Below are positions 1 through 12,180 of a DNA stretch of 64,000 bases, piece after piece. Position 1 is the first letter of the stretch. Each line of letters begins with the position of its first letter. The position numbers and the translations under genes were made by a program. This DNA comes from Molanna angustata (taxonomy: Eukaryota; Arthropoda; Insecta; Trichoptera; Molannidae), in NCBI GenBank assembly GCA_963576475.1, contig OY754982.1, positions 5,167,201 through 5,231,200 on the forward strand, in the 5' to 3' direction. A model generated the notes under the pieces. That model ran no database searches. It had not been told where the DNA came from and saw only the letters and a program-made list of their open reading frames with translations.

Positions 1-73
1 TCAACTGGTCCTCATATTATCAAAAAGCCTAGCTTCTATCTTCAGTGCGCTAGCCTCTTTGCCATTGATCTGT
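1..73 (-). CDS. Possible terminal coding exon at the window edge
   Basis: On the minus strand an intron-like end (TATTTAG) is followed by 73 bases that stay open in one frame: 23 codons reading QINGKEASALKIEAR and on to ...NMRTS, then TGA, which is the reverse complement of window bases 1-3. The residues look like a real protein tail (charged, mixed composition), not a translated repeat, and no other copy occurs in the window. Upstream exons would lie to the right on the minus strand; none was found. I do not recognise the family. The polypyrimidine tract is weak, so this is only a candidate. Confidence 0.3.
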
Positions 74-3000
74 CTAAATATTAACAAAATAATATATAAT
101 TTTTTTTTTAAAATATTAAATATTTCGAAATTCGTACCTATAATTTCATAATAAACATTATACCATTTGAAAAATAGCAGTCGAAAAGGAAACCATAAAC
201 GTTATTAAATTTTAACATTTTCGATATACTCGCTCTCATAAATTTACGCACAATCTTGTAGGTATAAGACACTGAAGGGACTTCACTAAATCAAAGCTTA
301 AAACTTTAAGCGGTACTTATTTAAAACTTGGAGATCGTCGGAAAACGTTACATCTTGTATGAGCAGATATACACACATACTAAGGACGAGGTAAATGTTG
401 TGAGACAATTTGTTAGTGGTAATGTATTCTGGGATGTTAACAGAAGAGACAATTACCGTAGGTACCACACACCTGGGAGCACCTTTAATTCAATAATTAG
501 CATAGCTCTAACTAAATAATATTATCAATCAAGAATAATAACATGTAAACGGGAATTCCTTTAACACAATAAGGCGGAGCAGAAAAGGGTCTCGGGAATT
601 TTAAGGCACCGTGAATTAAACACGCGTGAATATTTAAACTATTAATGAAAACTGCAAAGGAACGAGGAGTTAATGTTCCTACACGTCCTACACCATGAAC
701 TCCGCCATTTCCTTGTAAATAGTGAATAATTTGTCTTTATTAGAAGATTCTATCGTCTTTGTAAATTCTGTAGGTGGTACTTTATGTAGAGTAATGAACC
801 AAAAGTATATTTGCCAGTATTTTTTTAAGAAACCCCAGAATCTTTTTCAGGGAGCAAACAGAAAAGGAGTTATTTTTTATTTGGCAGTTTTCTCCTAAAA
901 AAATGTTTATTCGACTTATTTTTAAATCGTTTATAACCTTGCACTACAATACATCCCAGAAATGTGTCAAATATATATTTTTTATTACAGAAGTTGTTCA
1001 TGTTATGCGTCGATAACATGAACAAGAACGTAAGATATTATAGAACTCCATAAGATAATTATATCCACGATGTAGGTTATCATGAAGGTTTTGATTCCAC
1101 GGTTTGACAGGACTTGCACCCCAGAAATGTCACTTTAAATTGTATACATTTTATACTGTACTATTTTCTTTAGTCATTTTAGTAAAATGAAACTTCAAAC
1201 TATTTTCAAACACTTCAAACACTTCTTCCGCAAGTCTTACGAAAACCTGTAATATATTCAAAGCACCCTTGAAGTGATGCTATCACAAAAACGGCGCTAT
1301 AAAAATTATCCAAATTTATTATTATTATTTTATTAATTCTTCAGAATAGCAAAAAATGAGTTTTAGAAGATCATGGCGTAAAACACTTTGATTAATTATC
1401 ACTGAATATTTTTTTTAATCCAAGAATCAGATACAAAGTAAAAGATAGGTCTTATTCAAAACAACAGACCATGTCTAAAAGGTGTACAGCGTACAAGTCC
1501 AACAAAATACAGTGTTTTTATTCTAAATATATACCAGGGTCGGTTGATGTAATACCTACTACATACTGTTAAACAAAGTAACGCTTCATGACCATACAAT
1601 TTGAAAAACTCGATTTAAAGATGCGCGGTCTTAAATGCTCACTTTATTTATATTTGGAGGCAATCTTACTGGCCCTTTCACATTGTGGACTGTTCTTATC
1701 ATACCGTGTTTTCAGCTTATAAGGACCTAAATTAACTACTTTATAAAACTCTAAAATCAGTTAAAGGTGATTAGAAAAATCCGAATAACTATCACAAGCA
1801 TAATAACTAGAGCCAAAATATCAGCAATCAAAGAGGAACTGCAAGTTTCATTTCACGTATTGGTTTGATTTACGTTATTCTTAGTAAAATAGGAATTTCA
1901 AAAAATACATCGAACTAAAAATTATTGGCCTATTTAACCAGGTTCAGTGTAGGTACTAGAAGACGGCTCATTTGCAGAAGAACCAACCAGTTTCGATATC
2001 AGAGATTGTGTACCTAAAATAATGGTTTTATAATATTTATAAAGCGGTGTATTGTCGTGTGTGTTGAAATACATAACAAACTACAAAATCAGTAAAACAG
2101 TTTGTGTCAGATGATAAATTGTGTTTTATTACAAAATCGCAAACAATAAGGGAAAATCGTACACCCGCCTTATTCTAATTCTGGAATCATAACGAGTTCC
2201 CATTAACTATCCGATACTTTCACTGATAACACACATCTATACACAGAAGCTCAAAATAATCCAGTTGCATCCAGGAGGACGCGTGTTTTGACAAACCATT
2301 CCAGTTGGTATGAGCGGCCATGAATAATAAACAACTTCTTTGCTTATTCTGGAGGCGAAGAAACGTGACACTGGTTAAGCCAACCGTAAGGTGATCTGGC
2401 AGTGGTTAACGCATAACGAATTAGCAGGGTCGGATCAGCTGGAAGAATGTTTATAACAATTAGTATCAAAACATAGAAAGCATCCAAATGTTTCAATACT
2501 AATTTTTCCTTCTGTATCGACGTACATAAGTCATATTTCATGGATTGGATTCACAAACATGGCATATATTTTAGTTCGCAAATACTCTAGTTCGGCTCTG
2601 CCACATTATAACACACCATACAATATTACTTAATATCCATACAAGATTAGTACGAAGGAATGTCAGAGTACGTTGACCTCAATTTCAGAGTATGTCGGTC
2701 AAAAATATTCCATATTAAGTAAAGTAATTGCAATCTTAAACGCGGTTTTGCAAATCTTTAATAAAATGTTAATAACAAGAATGTATAAAATACCAATGCT
2801 CGATTGTTGAATGAGAATTTTGCTGAATGTGAAAATATTCTGAATTGTATTTAGTGAATTCTGAATTGTAGTGGAATAATTTAGCCGCTTTTGACCCATT
2901 TTTACTACTGAAACCTCGATCACAGTATGGCGATTTATTGACTTTTCCAATTTCTGAATTGAAAGATGTCTTTATGCTGATACATTCTATTGACACAGTT

Positions 3001-3289
3001 TTTGGGTGAATTAAGAAGCCGAATCATGCAGAACCGTAAATCGACAAAACCAAATGCAAAGACATGGACTATAATTTATGGAAGAGTATAGAGCTGACCC
3101 CAACAGTCGGCACAGATAAAAATTAGGGATATAGCAAGGGAGAAGAAGTTCAGGAGAGCTTTTATGTGATATATTTTATTAGCTAATTTTCATTTTTTTT
3201 TGTCATTATCAAGTAGTTTAGTTATGTTATATGTGTTTTGAAAAACATTCAAATGTTAATTTGAAGGTTTTTCAAAATTTCATTATATT
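74..3289. other. AT-rich intergenic DNA
   Basis: About 3.2 kb without a supported gene. Open frames are short and of low complexity. The only recognisable element is a MITE half at 1042-1124. Confidence 0.6.
1042..1124 (+). repeat. Half-copy of the CAGGGGG foldback MITE
   Basis: The block runs from TAGAACTCCATA through a degraded ATTATATCC segment and GGTTTTGATT to GGACTTGCACCCCAG. It matches, with substitutions, the right arm of the foldback element at 26415-26601. The left arm is missing, so this is a solo half or a decayed copy. Confidence 0.5.
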
Positions 3290-3295
3290 TCGTTT

Positions 3296-3445
3296 TCGCA
3301 CATCCTCTGGGAATGCTCTAACCCAAATGTGTCTGTTCTACAACAGAATGGAGCTCCTCGCTGCTGTCCGTGGGCCTCTTCAACTATACAGCCTTCAAAT
3401 TGTTTTGCCATGGCTATGGTGCCCTTCTATCTGACATACTGCTGA
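3296..3445 (+). pseudogene. LINE C-terminal fragment (HILWEC)
   Basis: One plus-strand frame reads SHILWECSNP and continues about 50 codons to TGA. The HILWEC string matches the zinc-knuckle-like tail (CxC...HILxxC) found after the reverse transcriptase in many insect non-LTR retrotransposons. The upstream paired cysteines are not visible, so the piece is truncated. An A-rich stretch (ATAATGATAATAAAAAAAA) near 3690 could be the element's tail. Confidence 0.3.
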
Positions 3446-5030
3446 ATACAAAATTAGAAATTCTAGAGTGTCCCTGGTCAACTCTCTGATGCCCAGTTTT
3501 ACAAAGTCACAGAAGTAATCTCACAATCCATGTCTGTGAATATTATTTTCACCGACGTTGTCATTTTTTGCACCATTGTGCCGAGACCACGGGTCTAGAG
3601 GAGCTTCTAGAGCGATTCTTCGTGTCATGCATTATTTGTCTTTCTTACTAGCATTCTGCGAAGGGGTCGTATTCAGCCCTCATATAATGATAATAAAAAA
3701 AATAATCCAGTCTGTGAGCAGTGGTGTGCAATGCTACACAAACCATATTTTTACATACAAAATTTACATTAAATGTTACAGAAGGAGAAAAATATTTTAC
3801 AGAATATAGATTATATACACAAAGAAAATGAGAAGAAAAAAAATAACGAATGAGTTTATATGAGATATAAAAAAATACTGTGTAGAAATTATATAATTAT
3901 TGTCTTTGATCCAGCACTTCTGAATACCTTTTTGACAGTCTAGGATATTGGTGCTCCTGTGCAGCCTTTATGATCGTGTTAGGGTTTGTCCATATTCGCT
4001 CACGGTATGCTACGATTCGATGTCTGAGGATACCAAGAAATCCTTGTCATCACTCCTTTCTATGTTTCGTTTTTAATTGTGAATATTAATTAAATTTGTT
4101 ATGAGGTTTTTGAGGTTATTTGTTATTTTCGTGCCATACGAGTTTAGGTTTCCCTATTTTCTTCTTCTTCGTTTCCTCAATGCTGAGGGTCGTGATCTAT
4201 GGGGTCGCTAATGGACAGAACTAGTCGCCTCCAGTTCTCTCTGCTCTCCGCAGCTCGCATCCCCGAATAAAGGTCGTTAACAGTCATCTCCTTATTTGGT
4301 CACACCATCGCGCAGGATACTATTTCCCTATTTTATATTTAATAAATAAATAATATGGGTAGGTTTATATTATTTTTCTACGCCGTATCCTTTTCTTCTT
4401 TTTGGTTCTACATCACCTGTACTTCACAACTACTTTGTTTTCATTATATGAAGAATATTCTAAAAACGATGTTTTAGAGATAAGCATCTTCCTACACGGA
4501 AATTTTATCAAAGTAAGTCTTCAAAGAAAACATTAAAAGTTATTTTTGAATTGAGGTAAGTATAATTTTTTTAATATAATATCATACGCTCAATAGGAGC
4601 TTATTTTCATTTATCGAGAGTTGTTGTGAATTATTAATTATTTCGTTAAACTACTCAATTTCTTTTACAGACTCTCCGATGACAGAAATCGCGAGATCCT
4701 AAAATAAGCTAAAAATAATCGCAGTGACCTCTGAATTTAAGATAAAAACAACTTAGATATTCTTTGTTTTAACAAAATAATTTATGTTTAGACGTATGGC
4801 TTGTATATAATTTATAAAATACCATATTTCGGAAGTCTATCGAATTCCGCTTAAGCCTTTTAAAATTACATTTATTATTTGTCAAATGATAATTGAGATA
4901 TGTATCGGAATTTGAGTTATTCGATTCGATTGAATTTATGGATTGAAAATTTAAATTAGTTTTAAAAAATCGTTCAGACAAAACAATCATGTCGAAAGAA
5001 TTGAATAAATCTGTTAATTTGAGACGATGA
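3446..5030. other. Intergenic DNA with a possible LINE terminal segment
   Basis: No gene is supported. Positions 4157-4320 (TTCTTCTTCTTCG, then CCTCAATGCTGAGGGTCGTG) resemble the terminal region of an RTE-type retrotransposon read in reverse and have a more balanced base composition than the surroundings. Confidence 0.35.
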
Positions 5031-5036
5031 GTTATT

Positions 5037-5131
5037 GTTGACGAGGCGATAAATAATATAATATGTCAAGATTGGTGCTGAAAAATGTGGCCTTCGGTTC
5101 TCTCTGCCTATCTAGTGAGGGACATGTCATG
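5037..5131 (+). repeat. Short dispersed repeat, copy 1
   Basis: The core GGTTCTCTCTGCCTA is preceded by GAGGCGAT...GTCAAGAT and followed by GAGGGACATGTCATG. The same order recurs at 5326-5409 and, inverted, at 38618-38690. It could be part of a SINE or MITE; no tRNA boxes or inverted ends were seen. Confidence 0.45.
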
Positions 5132-5325
5132 TTGCAAAATAATCATAAAGACTGAATAGGATATTAAAGTTCCATATTTGTTCTTTTTTATAAATCATCA
5201 TCAACCTTTCAAATTCTACCTCCATTCGTGGTGAATTGTAATAGCTTATATTATTTGAAAATGTACTACAGAATAATTTCCGCATAATAAAAGATCATGA
5301 CGTTTTAAGTAATTTAATTAAATGT

Positions 5326-5409
5326 CAACGAGACGATGAATGTGTGTCAAGATAGAAATAAGTGGCGATCGGTTCTCTCTGCCTACCCCGTGGGGGACAT
5401 GGCATGATG
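5326..5409 (+). repeat. Short dispersed repeat, copy 2
   Basis: Second copy of the block at 5037-5131 in the same orientation, with GAGACGATGAATGTGTGTCAAG and GGTTCTCTCTGCCTACCC followed by GGGGGACATGGCATG. Confidence 0.45.
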
Positions 5410-6290
5410 GTATGTATTGATTAAATAAAACACACTATATCACTTTTATTTTTTTAAAAAGATTGATGGATTTGACGTTAACTTGATAGTACCATGATTA
5501 CAATAATAATGATTGAAATACTTTTTATATTACCTATTTTATTTCTAAAGAAGCCTTTTTCAATCGCCATTCTCAAAATGCTAAGAATCAGAAGCAAAAA
5601 ATATTGGGAATACAACGTAAGATTCCCTTAAAGAATAACATCACTATTCCTTGGTCTGCAAAGAATGCCATCCAAATGCACCCGCACTTCAACCACGGAG
5701 TATCATATTACGTATAGAGCGCCCGCATTGTGCTTTGTGCTAACAACTTCAACCTAATTAAAATACCTCGCCGTCTTCTCTTAAACGGACCACACCGACC
5801 TCACCGTGACATTTATATCAAAAGAACGAGACAACGCTAATCAGCCAGGAAGATATTTCCGCCGCAGCAATAGCGCCTTCTCTCTCGAATTTATGAAGAG
5901 CAAAACAAACGTAGGTACCAAAAGACTGAAACAGCGTAACTCAACAAACAAGATGTTTTCTTGTGTTGTTGTTGTTGTACATTGACTGACGTCTCGGGGT
6001 TGAAGTTAAATACAAAGTTGGCTCCAAACACACAAGACTCGTGTTTTAGAATTATTCGTCCAAAGTTGTGTCGAAAGTTTTTAGCAACAAAGTAGTTAAT
6101 TAGCTAATAGACGTTCAAGTTTAAAGCTTCACTTACGTGATTTATTCCATTGTCTCTATACAGTTACGTGATTTTTGGCAAGTTGTAGTAGATTTTCTCT
6201 TCTGACAATCCAGTCAAGTCGCTAATCAATTCAATCGTTATAATACCCCAAAAGTCTTCGGGATCAGCTGAACTTGGCACACATCATGTG
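5410..6290. other. Intergenic DNA, partly GC-richer
   Basis: Positions 5690-5900 are richer in G+C than the neighbourhood and show no repeat partner in the window, so they may be single-copy DNA. No open frame with convincing splice sites was found. Confidence 0.4.
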
Positions 6291-6294
6291 ATTC

Positions 6295-6484
6295 CCTTTT
6301 TTTTAAGATGGAAAAAAATTAAAAAATGTCCTTGTTAAACAAGTACATATACATCTTCCTACGTTTCCTAAAATAAGCACTTATACTTGTGCTATAGGCG
6401 AACGAAATCGGTCGAGGCAGGATTCGAACTCGCTACCACTGGATTACTAGCCCAGCGCGCTAACCGCTCTGCCATCGACCCATC
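6295..6484 (-). mobile_element. tRNA-derived SINE, type A
   Basis: Read on the minus strand the element begins GATGGGTCGATGGC, with box A (TGGCAGAGCGGTTAGCGC) and box B (GAGTTCGAATCCT). The head folds as a tRNA: GGTCGA pairs with TCGACC, and the anticodon loop CTAGTAA gives anticodon AGT, suggesting a tRNA-Thr-like ancestor. A non-tRNA body (AGGAAGATGTATATGTAC, then AACAAGGACATT) and an A-rich tail follow, which rules out a simple tRNA gene. A second copy is at 55628-55814. Pol III transcription and LINE-mediated mobilisation are known for the class. Confidence 0.85.
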
Positions 6485-6489
6485 TAAAT

Positions 6490-7750
6490 TCTTTTGATTG
6501 ACAATATACCTTACCTTTTTGATAATGTTCCGTATAAATTCTTGTAGAAAAATAATGGCATACCCCGATTTTCAATGCCTACAAATTTCAACACGTCAGT
6601 TATAGTACGAAGCTTGATTTTTTTTATATTTACTACGGAAGACTATTAGAAATCACGCCTTCCATTGACACTTTGGTCGATGTAAACAACCCGACAGACA
6701 CCTTCACAGTTTAATAAATTGTTGTCTCTTTAAAGGTGTCTGCCAGGGGGTTTCCTCCAACCAAAGTTAAAATAGCAGTTTTCCAACACTTTGAAGGGTG
6801 TTATCTCCAAAAGCCATCACTACTCATGGCTCATATTATTCAATCGTTGTTATGTACTGTGGTATCCTTTTACATAAAAAAAATCAGCCTTTATACAATG
6901 ACATAAATTTGGCAGCAGCTTTATTTCAGTAAATCATGGTACTTAATCAAAAATAATTTTAAAAATTCACATATTATGGTTACAGAAAAGTGATGTGTGG
7001 GTCTCAACGCTCGTTCCAGCATTTTTTTAATTGATCATTTATATTAATTAAATTTAAGTGTTATATAGCACCATCTCTGGATTTTTATAATAATAAGCAA
7101 CGAAAAAAGCGTCCATAAAAAACTTTTAGATTACACGGAGAGATGGCGCTTGTGAAAATTATTTAGAAATTTATATTCTTTTGAATATTAGGTATTTTCT
7201 ATTATTTTTCGATCACAAGAAAGCTGATAAGATAAAAAAGACGTTAACTTACTTCCCCGCAAGAAAGTTCGAAGAGTATTATGAGTTCATTTGAAACTTC
7301 CGCGAAGATTCAATTAGCTTCAACCTACTTTCTTCTTCTTCGTCTTGTTTGACGAAGAAATTACCTAATTTTAAGCTCTTTGAGGCAGGCACTCAAAGGT
7401 TCTGTTTGTCGAAGACCTAAACTATAATCAACACAGGTGAAATTGTTTTTGAACTCTTTAATGGAGGACACTTTCTAAAAACTATCTTACGCAAAGTTAA
7501 AAATACAACGGTATTTAAAATTATAAGGCTGGTGTTATAATTTTAAATATCATTTTAATAAAATGAAATATAAAGAAATACTTATCCTTCTCATACAGTA
7601 TTTCTTACTTCATAATTTGAAATATTAAAAAAATCAATTAAATAACATTACAGAAAAAATGTAAAAAATAAAAAAAGACTGATAGCAATGATAGGAAAAC
7701 AAAAGCATATGGAGAGGAAGAAGAAATCAGGTAGATATTTTTGCTTTAGT
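6490..7750. other. AT-rich intergenic DNA
   Basis: No gene or repeat copy recognised. A short region near 6650-6830 is less AT-rich, without an open frame of interest. Confidence 0.5.
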
Positions 7751-7751
7751 C

Positions 7752-8321
7752 TTTTTACTCCTCACTAACCCAAAGGGATACAGTGGGGATTTATGATTTC
7801 GCAATTTTAAAGGGTATTTTTTTAATTGCAGATTATCAACTAGTATCATGCTGAGATAGTATTCTGAAAGTTTCATCACAAAGTATCTGTATGTGTGTGT
7901 GTGCTATTTACGGCGTGTTTATTTTACTTTTTTCGATTAGGTATAGACGTACTCCTTCGATTCTTTTTAAATTTTGTAAATATGTATATCTAATACTCGC
8001 TTAGACTCAATTAGATTTTGAAGGATATCTGAATAGTGCCTCTCAATTTTTTTAACTGTAAAATATTTCAAAGTGACCCCAAGCTCAGGAAACTTAAAAT
8101 TTGAAATTTTCATTTTCAAATTGGTAAAAAGGCACACAACTTACATAAAACGGCATTGAAGAAATATCAAGTTTTCGTAATAAAATTATTAAATAAAAAA
8201 TTATTATAAAAACTAATTATATAAAAATGTTGAAAATATTCCAAACAAAATTTTAATACTTTGTAGAATAACTTACGACTTGGTAGTGAAGAGTATAACG
8301 TTGGCCACAATCCACTCATTT
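7752..8321 (+). repeat. L-unit interspersed repeat, copy 1
   Basis: A ~570 bp element that starts TTTTTACTCCTCACTAACCC, carries AGATTATCAACTAGTA, a TG-rich stretch and ATACTCGCTTAGAC, and ends CGTTGGCCACAATCCACTC. Other copies: 28786-29372 (plus), 26062-26910 (minus), 52660-53180 (minus, truncated), and short ends at 38935-38975 and 29630-29665. The first bases and the reverse complement of the last ~40 bases share CTCCTCACTA, a possible imperfect terminal inverted repeat. No protein is encoded. Most likely a non-autonomous DNA transposon, superfamily unknown. Confidence 0.65.
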
Positions 8322-8829
8322 GTTTTCTCATTAATGAGAATAGACGACGTCTTACTACAAATCTTTTATTTTTAAGTTTATTGATATTGAACATTTACAA
8401 TATATTTATAAAAGTATATTAATTTACATACTGTGTTATAAACCTTTTTTAAGGTTCTTTTTCTAAAACTATATATTAACAAGAACGAAAAATTCTAAAA
8501 GAAAGACTATCTATCCTCATAAAATTCTGTACAACTACGATACACGTATAAATATAATTTAAAAAGTTTGATATCTTTTGAAGGAATTGGAAATAAATAA
8601 TATCAACCAAGTTGTAAGATGAATCTGCTGTCATGGGACTCTACCAACTACAGTAAAAGTATACAATTTCATTACCTACAATGCCGTATAGAGTATAAAG
8701 TAGGGTATAAGATATCATCCGTATGCCTGGAATACACGATGACACTGAGACTCGACACAACTGTTATAGCTGAGTTTGGACACAGGTGTCCAGCCAGAAA
8801 AATTAGGAAATATTGGAGCCCTATCCAAG

Positions 8830-9065
8830 GATGCTAGCAACAGGTCGAAATTCCCTTCAATTCTTACCCGTGGGAAGGCAATAAATAATACAGAACTAGC
8901 CTTGATGACCTAGCCCATCAGTGACTCATCAACCGTGATGAAGGTTCATTTTGTGTAAAAGGTGAAGCTCTACAGAAAGAATCGTCAACACGAGTACTAA
9001 GTGAAGAAGAAACCTCTCCAGCGGCTTGTCGCCATTGTTGGTGTTGGACTCTTTTTAGCAGCGTA
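8830..9065 (+). repeat. LINE-like leader segment related to the right-edge block
   Basis: The string TTCAATTCTTACC plus GTGGGAAG, then GTGACTCATCAACCGTGATGA, is shared with 63683-63760 (TTCAATTCTTACCTATGGAAG, GTGACTCATCAAACGTGGCGATGA). Such blocks are common in non-coding parts of lepidopteran LINEs, which is an inference here. Confidence 0.4.
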
Positions 9066-9081
9066 ATGAAATGAGCCACAT

Positions 9082-9281
9082 AATGACAACCTGCGTCCTA
9101 TAGATGTGGACACCTACAGAGTGGGTGACTATTTTTGCTATCAAGGCGCTATCATAACTCATGAATATAATTGCAGCACTGAAATTAAGGCAAGACTAGC
9201 CGCTGTCAATAGGTGCTATTATGGTCTGATAAAGCACATAAGGTCCAAAATACTAACAAGGAAAATAAAAATATCTTTATA
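9082..9281 (+). pseudogene. RTE-type LINE, C-terminal segment before the Helitron
   Basis: The frame reads GAIITHEYNCSTEIKARLAAV and then NRCYYGLIKHIRSK...KISLY. This matches the region after the RT catalytic core in RTE-like insect LINEs, where a YLGS(I/L)I...CSxEIxxR and NRCYYGLxKHLRS pattern is usual. Translation stops being LINE-like at 9281, where a Helitron begins, and the expected continuation (YKTLFRHV) resumes at about 9740. The RT core itself is absent, so the copy is 5' truncated. Confidence 0.75.
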
Positions 9282-9734
9282 CCTATATATATATAATTCT
9301 TCTGTACGTGTGTATGTCACCGAAATCTTCCTAAACGGCTGAACCAATTTTGATGATTTTTTTTTGTGTGTGTTTGTGTGAGTCCCTGAATGGTTTATAT
9401 TCACAAAATGGAATTTGAAACATTGATATAATAAAAAGAAAATAAAAAAACATGATTTTTCATAACTACAAATTATAATAGGTGGTGCTAATGTCGAATT
9501 ATCAATGTTTCCATTTGACAACTCTTAGAAATCTGTCCAGACCATTATATGCTGTGTTGCAATTATATACGAAATGACAATCAATCTAACCTCAAGGTAT
9601 TTAGCGGCTCATCGAACAAGAAAATTTAAGTTTAATCAGCGAATAATAACATCCATATGATTCAAATATATGTTACGTATATTTTTTTGTTTCACAAATA
9701 GCTCGGGCAAGACAACGTCTGTCGGGTTTGCTAG
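9282..9734 (+). mobile_element. Non-autonomous Helitron
   Basis: The left end reads CTATATATATATAATTCTTC, followed by GTGTGTATGTCACCGAAATC and CTAAACGGCTGAACC, the usual 5' end of lepidopteran Helitrons. The right end has a GC-rich short segment (GACAACGTCTGTCGGG) and terminates in CTAG followed by T, the Helitron 3' rule. It encodes no Rep/helicase. No target duplication is expected and none is evident. It interrupts an RTE-type LINE, so it is the younger insertion. Confidence 0.75.
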
Positions 9735-10158
9735 TTGATATATAAAACTCTTTTCAGACATGTTGCAGTGTATGCAGGTGAATGCTAGATCTTAACAAAC
9801 AGAGACAAAAATAGACTCTTGATATTTAAAAGCAAAATCCTGAGGAAGATTTTTGGCCCAGTAAATGATAATGGACTTTGGAGGATACGATTTAATCACG
9901 ACCTCGAGAACCCAACATTGTACAAGTCATGAAAGTACGTAGACTGCAGTGGTTGGGACATGTCAGCCGGATGAATCTCCAAAAATGTTCTTAATACCAA
10001 TCCAGAAGACAGAAGAAGTAGAGGTATGCCCAAGCTAAGATGGCTGGATGACACAGAAGACGACATAAAAGCGATCGGAATAATGAACTGGAGGAGAGCG
10101 GGAAAGGACAGGGACGGTTGGAGGAGGCCAGGGCTATAGCGCCAATGATGATGAATGA
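9735..10158 (+). pseudogene. RTE-type LINE, 3' part after the Helitron
   Basis: Translation gives YKTLFRHVAVYAGEC, a stop, then ILTNRDKNRLLIFKSK, KILRKIFGPV, LQWLGHVSRM, and near the end GWRRPGL-type residues. These are the known order of blocks at the C-terminus of RTE-clade LINEs (FERKxLRxIFGP, LxWxGHVxRM, DRxxWRxxxxxA). Several in-frame stops and frameshifts show it is dead. The 3' end is an ATG-rich microsatellite around 10145-10158. Confidence 0.75.
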
Positions 10159-10164
10159 AATGAG

Positions 10165-10385
10165 CTATAATCTGTTTCTGGAGAGAATGACCAGTTTTGA
10201 GACTTTCTTTAGGCAGGTACTGCCTGAATAAACGGTTGAGTAATCACAGGCGTCAGTCATTCGACCTATTCATCTATTTGAAATGATGATGATTTGATTA
10301 AATTGTTGTGAGGTGAGAATAAGATCGTCAAATAGGCAAGACAAGCACAATTATCTGGTCATTCTTTCCAGAAACAGACTATAGA
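10165..10385. mobile_element. Short MITE with ~30 bp inverted ends
   Basis: The left arm at 10166-10194 (TATAATCTGTTTCTGG then GAGAATGACCAG) is the inverse of 10355-10383 (CTGGTCATTCTTTCCAG then AAACAGACTATA). The 160 bp interior has no coding potential. Superfamily not assigned. Confidence 0.6.
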
Positions 10386-10960
10386 TAATATATTGTGTTG
10401 TCTAATGCGTAGGGCTTAGCCTTCCCGGAGTTGAACGGAAGAATTACTTCTATTCTCACTACTGTTCTCGAGTGGGTAAATTGTGAAAAATCCTCTCATC
10501 GAGTTTCTAGTGTCATCGTGTATTCCGGCCACTAGAAAACATATCATATAATGTAAAAGTTACAAGGCCAGTTCGTTTCTTGTTGTTATATCATTCCACT
10601 TGAGAATATTTTCTAAGTGGAAATTCCATAAAATTGGTTGGTACGACTTCGCGGAATTCACGCGAGTTAGTGGCGCAACAATTTATTATAGAAGAAAACT
10701 TGGCATGTACAAAATTATTATATATTATAATATTCTTTGAAACCTCCGATACCTTTAATATATATAATATAATCTACATAAGCTCCGCTAATTTAAATAT
10801 TCGCAGAGGAGAAATATTCACGAAGAACTTTATTTTTTAACCAGATTACCCACCATCCGTTGCAATAGCCAGATGTTTCGCGAAATTTTGAAATTATTAT
10901 CTAATAATAAAAAAAAATAGTGGAGTACCTTGTAGGGTGTCGTATTCAGAATTCACTACT
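10386..10960. other. Intergenic DNA
   Basis: No gene or repeat recognised except an ACT trinucleotide run at 10955-10970 that probably belongs to the LINE tail next to it. Confidence 0.5.
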
Positions 10961-11245
10961 ACTACTACTTCTATCGTGTCATTAAAGCATTTAAATAATC
11001 TTCAGCCAGTGCCTAGCAACGTCAATAGCACAATCATTGCCCATCATAAGATCGTGCATGGTGCAGTTGACTGGACTTGAGGGGCAGCTGCACAGATGTG
11101 CGGTGGTCTGCTGCTCTCCACAGTCACATGTCGTTGGAATTCCCTGTTGCAGGAAGCCCCATGTAGACAGGTTATCCAACGTTCTCCCAACGCCCGTCCT
11201 CAGTCTGTTCAGTGACTTCCACGTACGTCTACATAAAAGAAGAAG
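10960..11245 (-). pseudogene. LINE C-terminal zinc-knuckle fragment
   Basis: On the minus strand the frame reads RTWKSLNRLRTGVGRTLDNL, then WGF, CDCGEQQTTAHL and CPSSP, ending DVARHWLKII and a stop. The order W-LNRLRTG-...-CxCGxxxQTxxHLxxC is the typical C-terminal tail of jockey/RTE-like insect LINEs after the RT. Only the last ~80 codons remain. A (GTA)n microsatellite follows the stop. Confidence 0.75.
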
Positions 11246-12180
11246 ACTTTCGTCTAAGTTTCCAAATCTTATATTTATGCGATTGCTTGGAGGGATGGAA
11301 AAAAATTGTTTAGAAATTAATCCGCATTTAAATACTTTTTATAGATAGTTTTGTAGGAATTATTTGACACAGCGATTAATAAGCTGAACTATATAATATT
11401 GAAGTCATCGATAGTGCAAGAATCAGCTTAAGACGACGACTGTCGCCAGCTTACCTATTTTCAATTTGATATTCCATCAATACTACTAATCGAATCATTT
11501 TGAAAAAAATAAATAAGATAGTTTGGATACTCATTAAGAAAAATACGATGTTTCCATTAGTTATGATCCGTATTTATTGCTCTAAAAAATAATTAGCATA
11601 CCCCGATTTATGACATTTATCTTATATTTCTAATAAACTATAAGGCTTAGAGCAATATATTTTTTTTTAAATTAAAGAACACAAAAATATCAAGAAAAAT
11701 ACGATCTGGCGTTGCATGAATGCTTCATGTTCAGTCAATATTTTCAAAAAACATTTATTTTGGAAATTGCGCTGACTAGAAAATAAAAGTCCCGTATGAC
11801 GGTCATGCAAATATGACACTTATTCTAGCGGTCGTCACAAGGAATACTTTCTGTATTCGCTCGTTTGTAATTCAGACCCGCCCTGAGAGTTGGCCAGTTC
11901 GGACGTGTAATCTGTGTCGAAAGTTGCGCTCCCATATTTATTTATTTTATCGATTTATACCTAACAACTACTAATACTACTACAAGCGTAAGGACAAAAA
12001 ATATGTAAGTTTTAATATTATTAGATCCAGAGGCGTACCGCCGCCAGACTATACAATACCTAAGTCATATAATTTTAATGTTGAATTTTATTTTTTATAT
12101 ATTTATTTGTTTCAGTATAATCACATTTTTATACAGATGTATTATGTAAAAAAAAAACAAAAACGAATTAAAAAGTATAA
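11246..12180. other. Intergenic DNA left of the 70-bp satellite
   Basis: No repeat copy recognised. Bases 11870-12004 are less AT-rich and end in ATAT followed by GTAAGT (12005), a consensus donor; they could be a non-coding first exon for the exon array that begins at 14292, but nothing else supports this. Confidence 0.35.

Noticed and set aside
6411..6484. A tRNA gene with a good cloverleaf (anticodon AGT) on the minus strand
   Set aside because: It continues into a SINE body with an A-rich tail, and a second copy with the same body lies at 55628-55814, so it is a SINE head.
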